A stretch of 38,425 nucleotides of DNA, taken from NCBI RefSeq assembly GCF_003024685.1, contig NZ_PYLQ01000024.1:1-38425 (forward strand), given 5' to 3'. The translations under genes and the position numbers were made by a program. Below the pieces are notes generated by a model. That model did no database searches and was not told where the DNA came from. It was given only the letters and a program-made list of their open reading frames with translations. Source of the stretch: Faecalibacillus intestinalis (GTDB taxonomy: Bacteria > Bacillota_I > Bacilli_A > Erysipelotrichales > Coprobacillaceae). Positions 1 through 7,049 of the stretch are shown here, in pieces; positions within the stretch are counted from its first letter, which is position 1; every line of letters begins with the position of its first letter.

Positions 1-611
1 TTCAATAATCTGTATTCTCTGGATTTTTTATTTTTAGCATATTTACGCATAATTCTTTTTCGAGTATGATTGAGTTGATCATTTATTAGTCTGGTAACGT
101 GAAAATGGTCAACAAGCAAGGTCGAATTTGGAAAATATGTCTTTAGTAAGGGTTTGAATATAAAGCTCATATCAGTGCATATGTATTCGACCTTTTTTCT
201 TTCTTCCAAATCAATCTTAAATAGATAGTCGGACATGATATCATGAGTTCTGGATTCAACGATATCAATAATCAAATTGTTTTCAAAGTTCATAAGGATT
301 TTATATTTGGAGTTTCTAGAGAAATGAAATTCATCAATCAATAGAACTCTAGGAAGGCTATGTCTTTTAATTCTGACAAAAGTATCAAATATTTCCATGA
401 TTCTGGTAGAAGAAACACCAAACATTCTAGCAATGGAAGCATAAGTAGCATTATAAGGTTTTAACCTGTTTAGAATAGAAAAGATAGCTGTTCTAGTAAA
501 AGACCAATCACCATAAGCAATAGGATTTACATCAGAAAAAGAAGCATTACAGTCAATGCATTTATATCTTTTAACATAAGTAATCATCTTTACAGGTGGA
601 TAGGTTACACT
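1..611 (-). pseudogene. ISL3-family transposase, interrupted gene (downstream part)
   Basis: On the minus strand the sequence is open from position 611 to the window edge. It encodes the middle of an ISL3-type DDE transposase: a zinc-finger half (KCIDCNASF), a helix-turn-helix-like stretch around YASIARMFGVSSTRIMEIF, then LIDEFHFS and CTDMSFIF, which are the acidic core blocks of this family, and VDHFHVTRLIN. There is no proper start; an in-frame stop (612-614) immediately precedes the open stretch, where foreign IS3 sequence begins. The N-terminal codons of the same gene lie beyond the IS3 element at 1812-1893. The C-terminus runs off the window. The gene must be inactive as a continuous ORF. 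The family call is by motif recognition. Confidence 0.85.
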
Positions 612-672
612 TTATTGTACAATTCTAAAGAGAACTGTTTATAATAAATAAAAATGAAATGAGGTAACCAAA

Positions 673-954
673 ATGGCAAGAGAAAGAAGAAATTACACTG
701 ATGAATTTAAAAAGAAAATTGTTGAATTGTATAATAGTGGAAAACCAAGGGCTGAACTTGTAAGAGAGTATGAGTTAACACCATCAGCTTTATCATCATG
801 GATCAATAAATACAATAATTCAGGTTCATTTAAAGCAGAAGATAACAGAACTCCTGAAGAAAATGAATTAATCAAGCTTCGTAAAGAAAATCAACGATTA
901 AAAAAGGAAAATGATATTTTAAAGCAAGCAGCGCTGATTATGGGACGAAAATAA
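673..954 (+). CDS. IS3 transposase OrfA (HTH protein)
   Basis: A 93-aa basic protein with the IS3 OrfA pattern. The N-terminal helix-turn-helix spans roughly residues 8-45 (YTDEFKKKIVELYNSGKP, then VREYELTPSALSSWI). It is followed by a leucine-zipper coiled coil, roughly residues 60-85 (ENELIKLRKENQRLKKENDILK). OrfA binds the terminal repeats and, when fused to OrfB by frameshifting, forms the active transposase. The start ATG has GAGG 9 to 12 bases upstream. The gene ends 41 bases before the first ATG of orfB, but the orfB frame is already open within it, as expected for -1 frameshifting. Confidence 0.92.
   Translation: MARERRNYTDEFKKKIVELYNSGKPRAELVREYELTPSALSSWINKYNNSGSFKAEDNRTPEENELIKLRKENQRLKKENDILKQAALIMGRK
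918..924 (+). promoter_or_regulatory. Candidate -1 ribosomal frameshift site (T TTA AAG)
   Basis: The heptamer TTTAAAG is aligned with the orfA frame as T_TTA_AAG, matching the X_XXY_YYZ rule. The orfB frame is open from 915 onward, so slippage here would give a continuous OrfAB fusion. The more conspicuous A_AAA_AAG at 900-906 is also in phase but leads to a TGA at 912-914 in the -1 frame, so it cannot produce the fusion. Confidence 0.5.
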
Positions 955-995
955 ATGTTATTTTATCCAATTCGTATAAATATCCAATCAGCGCG

Positions 996-1784
996 ATGTG
1001 TAAATTACTCAATATTTCAAGATCATCTTTATATTACGCTAAAAATAAACCTGCAAAAAAATATAACGCAGAAGAAGAAAAACTAACACAACATATTAAA
1101 GAAATATTTAAAAATAGTCGTAATAACTATGGATTTAGAAAAATCAAAGTTGAATTAAAGAAAAAAGGTATTATAGCCAGTAAGCGACGAATTAGACGTA
1201 TCATGAAGGAAAATACGTACACAGTCAAACAATATAAAGTGCATAAACAGACATGCAATAACGATAAAATAGATAACAAGTTAAAACGAAATTTCAATCA
1301 AGAAGAAAGAATGAAAGTAATTGTAAGTGATTTAACTTATGTCAATGTTGCAGGAAAATGGAACTACATATGTTTAATGTTAGATCTATATAACAGGGAA
1401 ATTGTAGGCTATGCAGCAGGAAAACATAAGGATGCTGATTTGGTTAGAAAAGCAATAACTACAATAAAATATGATTTAAATAAAATTGAAATATTTCATA
1501 CAGACAGAGGAAATGAATTTAAAAATAATATTATAGATGAAGTACTAGATACTTTTAAAATAGATAGGTCACTTAGCGCTAAAGGATGTCCATATGATCA
1601 TGCAGTAGCAGAAGCAACCTATAAGATAATAAAAACAGAATTTGCATTTAATAGAATATTTAATGATTTTGAAGAATTAGAAAGAGAATTGTTTGATTAT
1701 GTAAATTGGTATAACAATATTAGAATTCATGGTTCACTAGAATATAAGACACCTATTGAATATCGTTCAAATGATCAGAAATAG
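996..1784 (+). CDS. IS3 transposase OrfB (rve/DDE integrase domain)
   Basis: The catalytic half of the IS3 transposase, 262 aa from its own ATG. The N-terminus carries the HTH_21-like segment (ISRSSLYYAKNK, then NYGFRKIKVELKKKG). The integrase-core acidic triad is visible: Asp in SDLTYVNVAGKW, Asp in FHTDRGNEF and Glu in VAEATYKIIKTEF. The C-terminal RIHGSLEYKTPIEYR is the usual family ending. The reading frame is open upstream of this ATG into orfA, so the natural product is probably an OrfAB fusion made by -1 frameshifting. No disruption is visible, so the element could be active. Confidence 0.92.
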   Translation: MCKLLNISRSSLYYAKNKPAKKYNAEEEKLTQHIKEIFKNSRNNYGFRKIKVELKKKGIIASKRRIRRIMKENTYTVKQYKVHKQTCNNDKIDNKLKRNFNQEERMKVIVSDLTYVNVAGKWNYICLMLDLYNREIVGYAAGKHKDADLVRKAITTIKYDLNKIEIFHTDRGNEFKNNIIDEVLDTFKIDRSLSAKGCPYDHAVAEATYKIIKTEFAFNRIFNDFEELERELFDYVNWYNNIRIHGSLEYKTPIEYRSNDQK

Positions 1785-1811
1785 AGTCAGGGATCCTGTT
1801 TAAGAGGTTCA

Positions 1812-1893
1812 AAGGTTGAAAATATTGAGAGAATTTAAAATTTTGTTTAGAAAAAGATTCAATAGAATCAATTAAATGTGTTATACTTTGCAT
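1812..1893 (-). pseudogene. ISL3-family transposase, N-terminal fragment
   Basis: Reading leftward from ATG at 1893, with AAAGGA about 11 bases upstream, an open frame encodes MQSITHLIDSIESFSKQNF and continues to the IS3 right end. This matches the short helical N-terminus typical of ISL3 transposases, and it lies on the same strand as the transposase body at 1-611. The first half of the zinc finger, which should lie between the two parts, was not found on either side. Either some codons were lost on insertion or the IS ends are slightly different from those given. Confidence 0.6.
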
Positions 1894-2044
1894 GATGAAA
1901 TATCCTTTCGTTAGATTTTGGTTGACGCTTAAAAGTATATCTTAGTAATCATTTTATTGTTTATGTAGATAAATTGGAAGGTAGTGTATTTACGCTATTT
2001 AATATAGATTTTTGACACTATCAAAATAAAAAGGAAAGTGTTAT

Positions 2045-2440
2045 ATGAAAAATCATGTAAAAGTGAAGATTGATGTAATCTTAAATAATAGTTTATTTAA
2101 GATTACAATGATTGTTCTATGTTGTTTGATATTGTCTACTTCTATTATTAGAACGGATAATTTTATAAATTGTATGTTTAATGGGTTAGTCATTTTTGCT
2201 TTATTAATAAATATCTATCATTTACCAATAGTAAATGATTATATAAAGAAGTACAAAAAGAAATGTGGATTTATAATATTATTAATAGCATGCATTGTTT
2301 TTGGTTTTTGGTATTATTTTCAAATTGGTGGATTAGTAGGTTTTACGATCATTTGTATTTCCTTTTATTTGATTATATGGGGTATATTAAATACTTATAA
2401 AATTAAAGAATTGTTTTACATGTTGTTAAATCTTATATAG
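2045..2440 (+). CDS. Small multi-pass membrane protein, unknown function
   Basis: A 131-aa protein not recognised as any family. It is strongly hydrophobic, with about four predicted transmembrane segments (around residues 18-36, 43-60, 75-92 and 95-115) separated by short basic loops (YIKKYKKKC). A good ribosome site (AAGGAAAG) precedes the ATG by about 6 bases. It lies between IS remnants and a housekeeping-type block, so it may be cargo of the mobile region or simply an orphan. There is no neighbour within an operon distance on the same strand upstream. Confidence 0.6.
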   Translation: MKNHVKVKIDVILNNSLFKITMIVLCCLILSTSIIRTDNFINCMFNGLVIFALLINIYHLPIVNDYIKKYKKKCGFIILLIACIVFGFWYYFQIGGLVGFTIICISFYLIIWGILNTYKIKELFYMLLNLI

Positions 2441-2501
2441 ATCTAACAATTTTTTTATATGTTGGTGTACATAATTTTCTATGTGCAACTCATTTATGTT
2501 T

Positions 2502-2510
2502 TGTTATAAT
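2502..2510 (+). promoter_or_regulatory. Extended -10 promoter for DUF554 gene
   Basis: TGtTATAAT lies 22 bases before the start codon. No good -35 is visible at 17 bp (TGTGCA), as is usual for extended -10 promoters. Confidence 0.5.
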
Positions 2511-2531
2511 AGAAGCTAAGGTGGTGATTTT

Positions 2532-3230
2532 ATGCCAGTTGGCGTTTTAACAAATGTATGTGCTGTTTTTATAGGCACTTTTATTGGAGGGCTTATTAAA
2601 AAAGTTTTACCTAAACATTTAATGGAAGAACTACCAAAGGTTTTTGGGATTTGTTCAGTAACAATTGGATTAATGTCAGTCATTCAAGTAAAGACATTAC
2701 CAATGGTTATTATGGCTATTATTTTAGGTTTTGTTATTGGTGAACTATGTCATTTATATGATCATGTTCATGATATCTTTGCGTTTTTATTAGATAAACT
2801 ACCTTTTCATATGGAAGGTAATCAAGAAGAATATATGCATCTTTATTTATTAGTTGTTTTGATGTTTTCAATGTCTGGAATGGGATTATTTGGAGCTCTT
2901 ACAGAAGGAATGTCAGGTGATGCATCTGTTTTAATTTCTAAATCGGTTTTAGATTTTTTTACAGCTGTTTTATTTGGAGCTGCTTTAGGTTACGCACAAA
3001 GTTTAATATGTGTTCCACAATTACTTATTTTACTTGCATGTTTCTTTCTAGCAAAAGCAATCTTACCATTTGTAAGTGCAACAATGATTGCTGATTTTAA
3101 GGCTTGTGGTGGTGTCATTACAATGATTACAGGGTTAACTGTTTCTAAAATATTAGATGTAAGAGCGATGAATCTTGTTCCTGCACTTATTTTAGTCATG
3201 CCTTTTGTTGGTCTTTATGCCATGATTTAG
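2532..3230 (+). CDS. DUF554 family membrane protein (YdfK/YqgA-like)
   Basis: A 232-aa polytopic membrane protein with the full DUF554 layout. It opens with PVGVLTNVCAVFIGTFIGG, has a GLMSVIQVKTLPMVIMAIIL segment, a cytoplasmic loop near residues 75-100, then FSMSGMGLFGALTEG and a glycine-rich C-terminal helix set (ACGGVITMITGL). The family's biochemical role is unknown, and transport has only been suggested. Length is normal for the family. AAGGTGGTG precedes the ATG. The GNAT gene follows after 9 bases, so the two are probably co-transcribed. Confidence 0.88.
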   Translation: MPVGVLTNVCAVFIGTFIGGLIKKVLPKHLMEELPKVFGICSVTIGLMSVIQVKTLPMVIMAIILGFVIGELCHLYDHVHDIFAFLLDKLPFHMEGNQEEYMHLYLLVVLMFSMSGMGLFGALTEGMSGDASVLISKSVLDFFTAVLFGAALGYAQSLICVPQLLILLACFFLAKAILPFVSATMIADFKACGGVITMITGLTVSKILDVRAMNLVPALILVMPFVGLYAMI

Positions 3231-3239
3231 GAGAAAATC

Positions 3240-3728
3240 ATGTTAAAACAAGTAACGATACAAGATTTAGAATTACTTTATCATATAGAAACAACCTGTT
3301 TTCCTATACAAGAGGCAGCAAGTTACCAATCATTAAAAGAAAGATTAACAGTTTATCATGAAGGATTTGAAATTTTTTATATTGATCATCAAGCAATCGG
3401 TTATATTGGTGGTCTAAGAAATAATGAATGTAATCTACCAGATAGTATGTACGAAAATGCTTTTTTACATCAAGAAAATGGAAAATATCAAATGATTTTT
3501 TCAGTCTGCATTTTACCTGAATATAGAGGACATGGTTATGCTAGAGAAATGGTAAAGGAATATGTAGAGAAAAGAAAAAATGATGTAGACGGATTTATTT
3601 TGACATGTAAAGATCATCTTATTCCTTTTTATGAAAGTTGTGGTTTTAAATTTGTAAAAGTTTCAGCATCTACTCATGGAAATGCTAAATGGAATGATAT
3701 GGTAATTGATTGTCGTGGAGAAATATAA
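3240..3728 (+). CDS. GNAT family N-acetyltransferase
   Basis: A 162-aa single-domain GNAT protein. The acetyl-CoA binding block is clear: strand 4 MIFSVCILPEYRG, then the pyrophosphate loop YRGHGYAREMV (Q/RxxGxG/A). The C-terminal strand LTCKDHLIPFYESCGF carries the usual tyrosine. The substrate cannot be read from sequence. The short ribosome site GGAGAAA overlaps the end of the DUF554 gene region, and a rho-independent terminator starts at its last codons, so these two genes form one transcript. Confidence 0.87.
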   Translation: MLKQVTIQDLELLYHIETTCFPIQEAASYQSLKERLTVYHEGFEIFYIDHQAIGYIGGLRNNECNLPDSMYENAFLHQENGKYQMIFSVCILPEYRGHGYAREMVKEYVEKRKNDVDGFILTCKDHLIPFYESCGFKFVKVSASTHGNAKWNDMVIDCRGEI

Positions 3729-3743
3729 TATTTCTCTTTTTTT
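3718..3743 (+). terminator. Rho-independent terminator
   Basis: GAGAAATA pairs with TATTTCTC around a tiny loop, followed by seven T. It overlaps the last codons of the GNAT gene. Confidence 0.8.
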
Positions 3744-3813
3744 GTACTATTTGTCCAATGACGAAAAGGTTATTTAGGAATAGAATAAGAATATAGAATA
3801 AAGGGGAATGAAT

Positions 3814-4962
3814 ATGGATCAAATATATAGAGAATATAGTGAAAAATATAAACATATATTGCATTATGCAGGAATCATGAAAAAAGAAAATGTTCTTTTT
3901 GAAAATCAAGAAATAATTGTTTTAAAGGATGTTAAAGATTATCAAGATTTTGATTATAGTTATTTTGAAAATTGTGAAATAGAAAAGAGTTGTATTTATC
4001 ATAAAATTACATATGCTTTAGCTGTTTTAAAAAAAGTAGAAAATGGGATAATTGTTGATCAAATGAAAACTGTAGGTTGGTTAAATACGGTCTTGGATCA
4101 ACATTATTCCGCATATAAAACAGACCTTTGGTATTTACATAAAGGTAATTGGGATAAGTGCTATTTAGAAGAACATTATGATTTTTTATCAGCGATAGAG
4201 GTCTATTTTTATTTATTTGGCAAAGAGGAAACATTTCGATTATTAGAAGATAAAAATCAAGAGATGGAACATTCTTTAAAAATAATAGAAGAATTAATTA
4301 AACAATATCAAAAGGAATGTCAAGACGATCAATATGCTTTATTAAAACACTTTTTAGTATTGATTTTTAGTCAACAGTTAGAAAAAATAGAAGTAGAACA
4401 TAAGGAAATTGTTTTCCAATTATTAAAAGAAATCATCGAATTAAAATCAATTGTATTACCTTTATTATTATTGTGTGATTTTTATCAAAAAGATTTTGAT
4501 GAAGAATGGGCTACTATCTCTAAAGAAGTTGATCGTAATTATTTAAAAGAACAAATAGCCTATATACCTTTTACTGAAAGTGAAGATTATTTAGATTTAA
4601 ATATTACAGATGTTTTAGTTTATAAAGATAAAATAGAAAAAATACCAGTGGGGTTAATGAAATATTTCAATAATTTGAAAGAAGTATATGATGATTTAAA
4701 AGAAAAACTATCATTTAATCAATCTCTTTTAGAAGTAGAAAGAATAATTTTATTAATGGAAAAAGACTACCAACTTTATCCTTTTGAATCATTCGTTAGT
4801 GAATTAAAGATTCATTATTCAAAAGAATATTTTATTTTAATGAAATTATTAGAAATAGTTATGAAGGATTGTCAAGAAGCAAAATTAGGAAGAGAAACAG
4901 TTAAATTAACTTTATCATTGATGATGAATCAAAAACTAAGATTAAAAATATTTGGTTTTTAA
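3814..4962 (+). CDS. Hypothetical protein, unrecognised
   Basis: A 382-aa protein with no recognised domain. It is charged, mostly helical, with no signal peptide or membrane segment. It has an aromatic-rich N-terminal half (DFDYSYFENCEIE, GWLNTVLDQHYSAYKTD) and a C-terminal half of repeated Leu/Ile-Glu-Lys helices. Two ATGs are close together (3808 and 3814). The second is preferred because AAGGGG at 3801-3806 is 7 bases from it and only one base from the first. It stands alone between a terminator and the promoter of the esterase gene. A cytoplasmic helical-repeat protein is the most that can be said. Confidence 0.75.
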   Translation: MDQIYREYSEKYKHILHYAGIMKKENVLFENQEIIVLKDVKDYQDFDYSYFENCEIEKSCIYHKITYALAVLKKVENGIIVDQMKTVGWLNTVLDQHYSAYKTDLWYLHKGNWDKCYLEEHYDFLSAIEVYFYLFGKEETFRLLEDKNQEMEHSLKIIEELIKQYQKECQDDQYALLKHFLVLIFSQQLEKIEVEHKEIVFQLLKEIIELKSIVLPLLLLCDFYQKDFDEEWATISKEVDRNYLKEQIAYIPFTESEDYLDLNITDVLVYKDKIEKIPVGLMKYFNNLKEVYDDLKEKLSFNQSLLEVERIILLMEKDYQLYPFESFVSELKIHYSKEYFILMKLLEIVMKDCQEAKLGRETVKLTLSLMMNQKLRLKIFGF

Positions 4963-4977
4963 ATAGGGAATACTTTG

Positions 4978-4986
4978 TGCTACAAT
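4978..4986 (+). promoter_or_regulatory. Extended -10 promoter for esterase/ATP-grasp pair
   Basis: TGcTACAAT is followed 9 bases later by a strong AGGAGG (4996-5001) and the ATG at 5009. Confidence 0.5.
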
Positions 4987-5008
4987 AAAAGTAGTAGGAG
5001 GTATTTTT

Positions 5009-5746
5009 ATGGAAAAAAGATACTATAGTGAATACAGTCAATGTTTAGATAGAAATATGGATTTTATCGTTTATGGACATAGTGGTGTGCCACTTCTTGT
5101 ATTTCCATCACAAGATGGTCATCCTCAAGATTATGAAAATTTTGGAATGGTCGATGTGATCAAAGATAAAATAGAAAATGGTTATGTACAATTGTTTTGT
5201 GTCGGAAGCATTGATGAAGAAAGTTATTCTGATGAAATGGGAGACAAAGCACGTCGTAGTTATTTATTAGAACAATTTTATTACTATATTTGTGATGAAA
5301 TAGTGCCTAGAATAAAAGAAATTAATGGTACAGGAAAGATGATTTATACGACAGGATGTTCTTTAGGAGCAACACATGCAACAAATATGATGCTTCGAAG
5401 ACCTGATTTATTTATGGGTTGTGTTGCTTTAAGTGGATATTATGATACTGATCTTTTCTTTGGACAATATGTTGATGAAAATATTTATAATAATAGTCCT
5501 TTAAAGTACTTAAATGGGATGTCAAGAAATCATCCTTATGTTGATTTATACAATCAAAGACATATTATTCTTTGTTGTGGACAAGGTGCATGGGAAGATG
5601 AAATGGTTAAATCAACAGGATTAATGAAAGAAACATTTGATCGTTTAAGTGTCAATGCATGGTGTGACTTTTGGGGAAGCGATGTCAACCATGATTGGCC
5701 TTGGTGGCGTAAACAATTACCCTATTTTTTAGGACATATTTTATAA
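5009..5746 (+). CDS. Alpha/beta-hydrolase, COG4947-like putative esterase
   Basis: A 245-aa cytoplasmic alpha/beta-hydrolase. The N-terminal block VYGHSGVPLLVFPSQDG is the first strand with oxyanion-side loop. The nucleophile elbow is GCSLGA with Ser118 as the likely catalytic serine (GxSxG). The C-terminal VNHDWPWWRKQLPYF supplies the likely catalytic His near residue 229. The family contains putative esterases of unknown substrate. It is followed after 16 bases by an ATP-grasp ligase with its own AAGGGGG site, so the two form an operon. The pairing suggests a shared small-molecule or peptide-ester substrate, but that is inference. Confidence 0.82.
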   Translation: MEKRYYSEYSQCLDRNMDFIVYGHSGVPLLVFPSQDGHPQDYENFGMVDVIKDKIENGYVQLFCVGSIDEESYSDEMGDKARRSYLLEQFYYYICDEIVPRIKEINGTGKMIYTTGCSLGATHATNMMLRRPDLFMGCVALSGYYDTDLFFGQYVDENIYNNSPLKYLNGMSRNHPYVDLYNQRHIILCCGQGAWEDEMVKSTGLMKETFDRLSVNAWCDFWGSDVNHDWPWWRKQLPYFLGHIL

Positions 5747-5762
5747 AGGGGGAAATCGAAAT

Positions 5763-6962
5763 ATGAATTTAGTCTTTATTTCACCAAATTTTCCAACATA
5801 TTATTGGAATTTTTGTAAATCACTTAGAGAAAGAGGTGTTACAGTTTTAGGGGTTGGAGATGCACCTTATGATGATTTAGTAAATGAAACAAAGGAAAGC
5901 TTAGTAGAATATTATCGTGTAAATAATCTTCAAAATTATGATGAAGTTTATCGTGCAATGGGATTTTTTATTGGGAAATATGGACGCATTGATTATATTG
6001 AATCACAAAATGAATTTTGGCTTGAATTAGAAGCTCAGTTAAGAGAAGATTTTAATATTCATCATGGGTTGAGACCAAAAAAATTAGAAGTGATGAAATT
6101 TAAATCAAAAATGAAAGATGTTTATAAGAAAGCAAATGTTCCAACAGCAAGATATAAAGTATTTAAAGATGATCAAGAACTTTTAGATTTTTGTAAAGAA
6201 GTTGGTTTTCCAATTGTTGTAAAACCAGATAATGGTGTGGGTGCTTCTTTTACATATAAATTAAAAAATAACAAACAAGTTAAGGAATTTTTAAAGAATT
6301 GGGATCGAAATATTAGCTTTATTGCAGAAGAATATATTGATGGTCTTGTAGAAACTTTTGATGGTATTACTGATAGTCAAGGAAATATTTTGATTTGTAC
6401 AAGTCATGTGATGATGGAATCTATTATGGATACGGTCAATGAAGGTGGAGATACTGCTTTTTATGGACAAATTGTTGAAGGTAGTGATATTAAAGAAGTA
6501 GGAAGTCGTGTTGTTAAAGCATTTGACGCTAAACAAAAATTCTTCCATTTTGAATTCTTTAGATTAGGTAAAGATAAAGCGGGTTTAGGAAAAAAAGGAG
6601 ATCTTGTTGGTTTAGAAGTCAATATGAGAGCACCTGGAGCCTATATTCCAGATATGATGAATTATTCATATAACGCAAATGTCTATGATATCTTTGCGGA
6701 TATGTTGATTTATGATCGTTGTTTTATTGAACCTAAACAACAATATTGTATTGGATATGCTGGAAGAAGAGATGGTTTAAAATATAAACATCATAGTCAA
6801 CAAATACGTATGAAATTTAAAGATCAACTTATTTCTCATGAAATTGTACCTGATGCATTAGCAGCGGCAATGGGAAATCAGGTTTATTTATTAAGAGCAA
6901 AAAATGAAAAAGAAATTCAAGAAATGATTAAATATGTATTAGAAAAAAAGGATTCGTTTTGA
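5763..6962 (+). CDS. ATP-grasp domain ligase-like protein
   Basis: A 399-aa protein of the carbamoyl-phosphate-synthase-like ATP-grasp class. The N-terminal Rossmann-like domain starts MNLVFISPNFPTYYWNF. The central domain has VGFPIVVKPDNGVGASFTY (nucleotide-binding lysine and glycine-rich loop, about residues 147-165). AEEYIDGLVETFDGI and GLEVNMRAPGAY supply the metal/ATP-binding acidic residues and Asn. Such enzymes join a carboxylate to an amine or thiol through an acyl-phosphate. The substrate cannot be deduced. It is the last gene of the pair, and its stop codon lies inside a strong terminator. Confidence 0.85.
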   Translation: MNLVFISPNFPTYYWNFCKSLRERGVTVLGVGDAPYDDLVNETKESLVEYYRVNNLQNYDEVYRAMGFFIGKYGRIDYIESQNEFWLELEAQLREDFNIHHGLRPKKLEVMKFKSKMKDVYKKANVPTARYKVFKDDQELLDFCKEVGFPIVVKPDNGVGASFTYKLKNNKQVKEFLKNWDRNISFIAEEYIDGLVETFDGITDSQGNILICTSHVMMESIMDTVNEGGDTAFYGQIVEGSDIKEVGSRVVKAFDAKQKFFHFEFFRLGKDKAGLGKKGDLVGLEVNMRAPGAYIPDMMNYSYNANVYDIFADMLIYDRCFIEPKQQYCIGYAGRRDGLKYKHHSQQIRMKFKDQLISHEIVPDALAAAMGNQVYLLRAKNEKEIQEMIKYVLEKKDSF

Positions 6963-6973
6963 ATCCTTTTTTA
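6943..6973 (+). terminator. Rho-independent terminator
   Basis: AAAAAAGGATTC pairs with GAATCCTTTTTT around a short loop. It includes the last codons of the ATP-grasp gene. Confidence 0.85.
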
Positions 6974-7016
6974 TAGTTCATGAACAATTAATAAATATTT
7001 CATAAACTCATTATTA

Positions 7017-7025
7017 TGTTATAAT
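7017..7025 (+). promoter_or_regulatory. Extended -10 promoter for lipoprotein gene
   Basis: TGtTATAAT lies 24 bases before the ATG, which is preceded by AAGGAGGTC. The -35 position is weak. Confidence 0.5.
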
Positions 7026-7049
7026 AAACATACCAAGGAGGTCATCGTT

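Larger units (their letters stand above)
616..1811 (+). mobile_element. IS3-family insertion sequence
   Basis: About 1.2 kb holding orfA and orfB in the classical IS3 arrangement, with orfB in the -1 frame. The proposed left tip TGTACAATTCTAAAG and right tip (read inward) TGAACCTCTTAAACAG share the IS3-type TG start and an imperfect inverted-repeat core. The exact ends are estimates, because the identity between the tips is only moderate. No 3-5 bp target duplication was found at these ends (TAT on the left, AAG on the right), which suggests a deletion or a slightly wrong boundary. The element sits inside an ISL3 transposase gene, whose two parts flank it in the same reading direction. Confidence 0.75.

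Noticed and set aside
900-906. A_AAA_AAG as the IS3 frameshift site
   Set aside because: It is in phase but gives a TGA in the -1 frame at 912-914, so it cannot make the fusion transposase.
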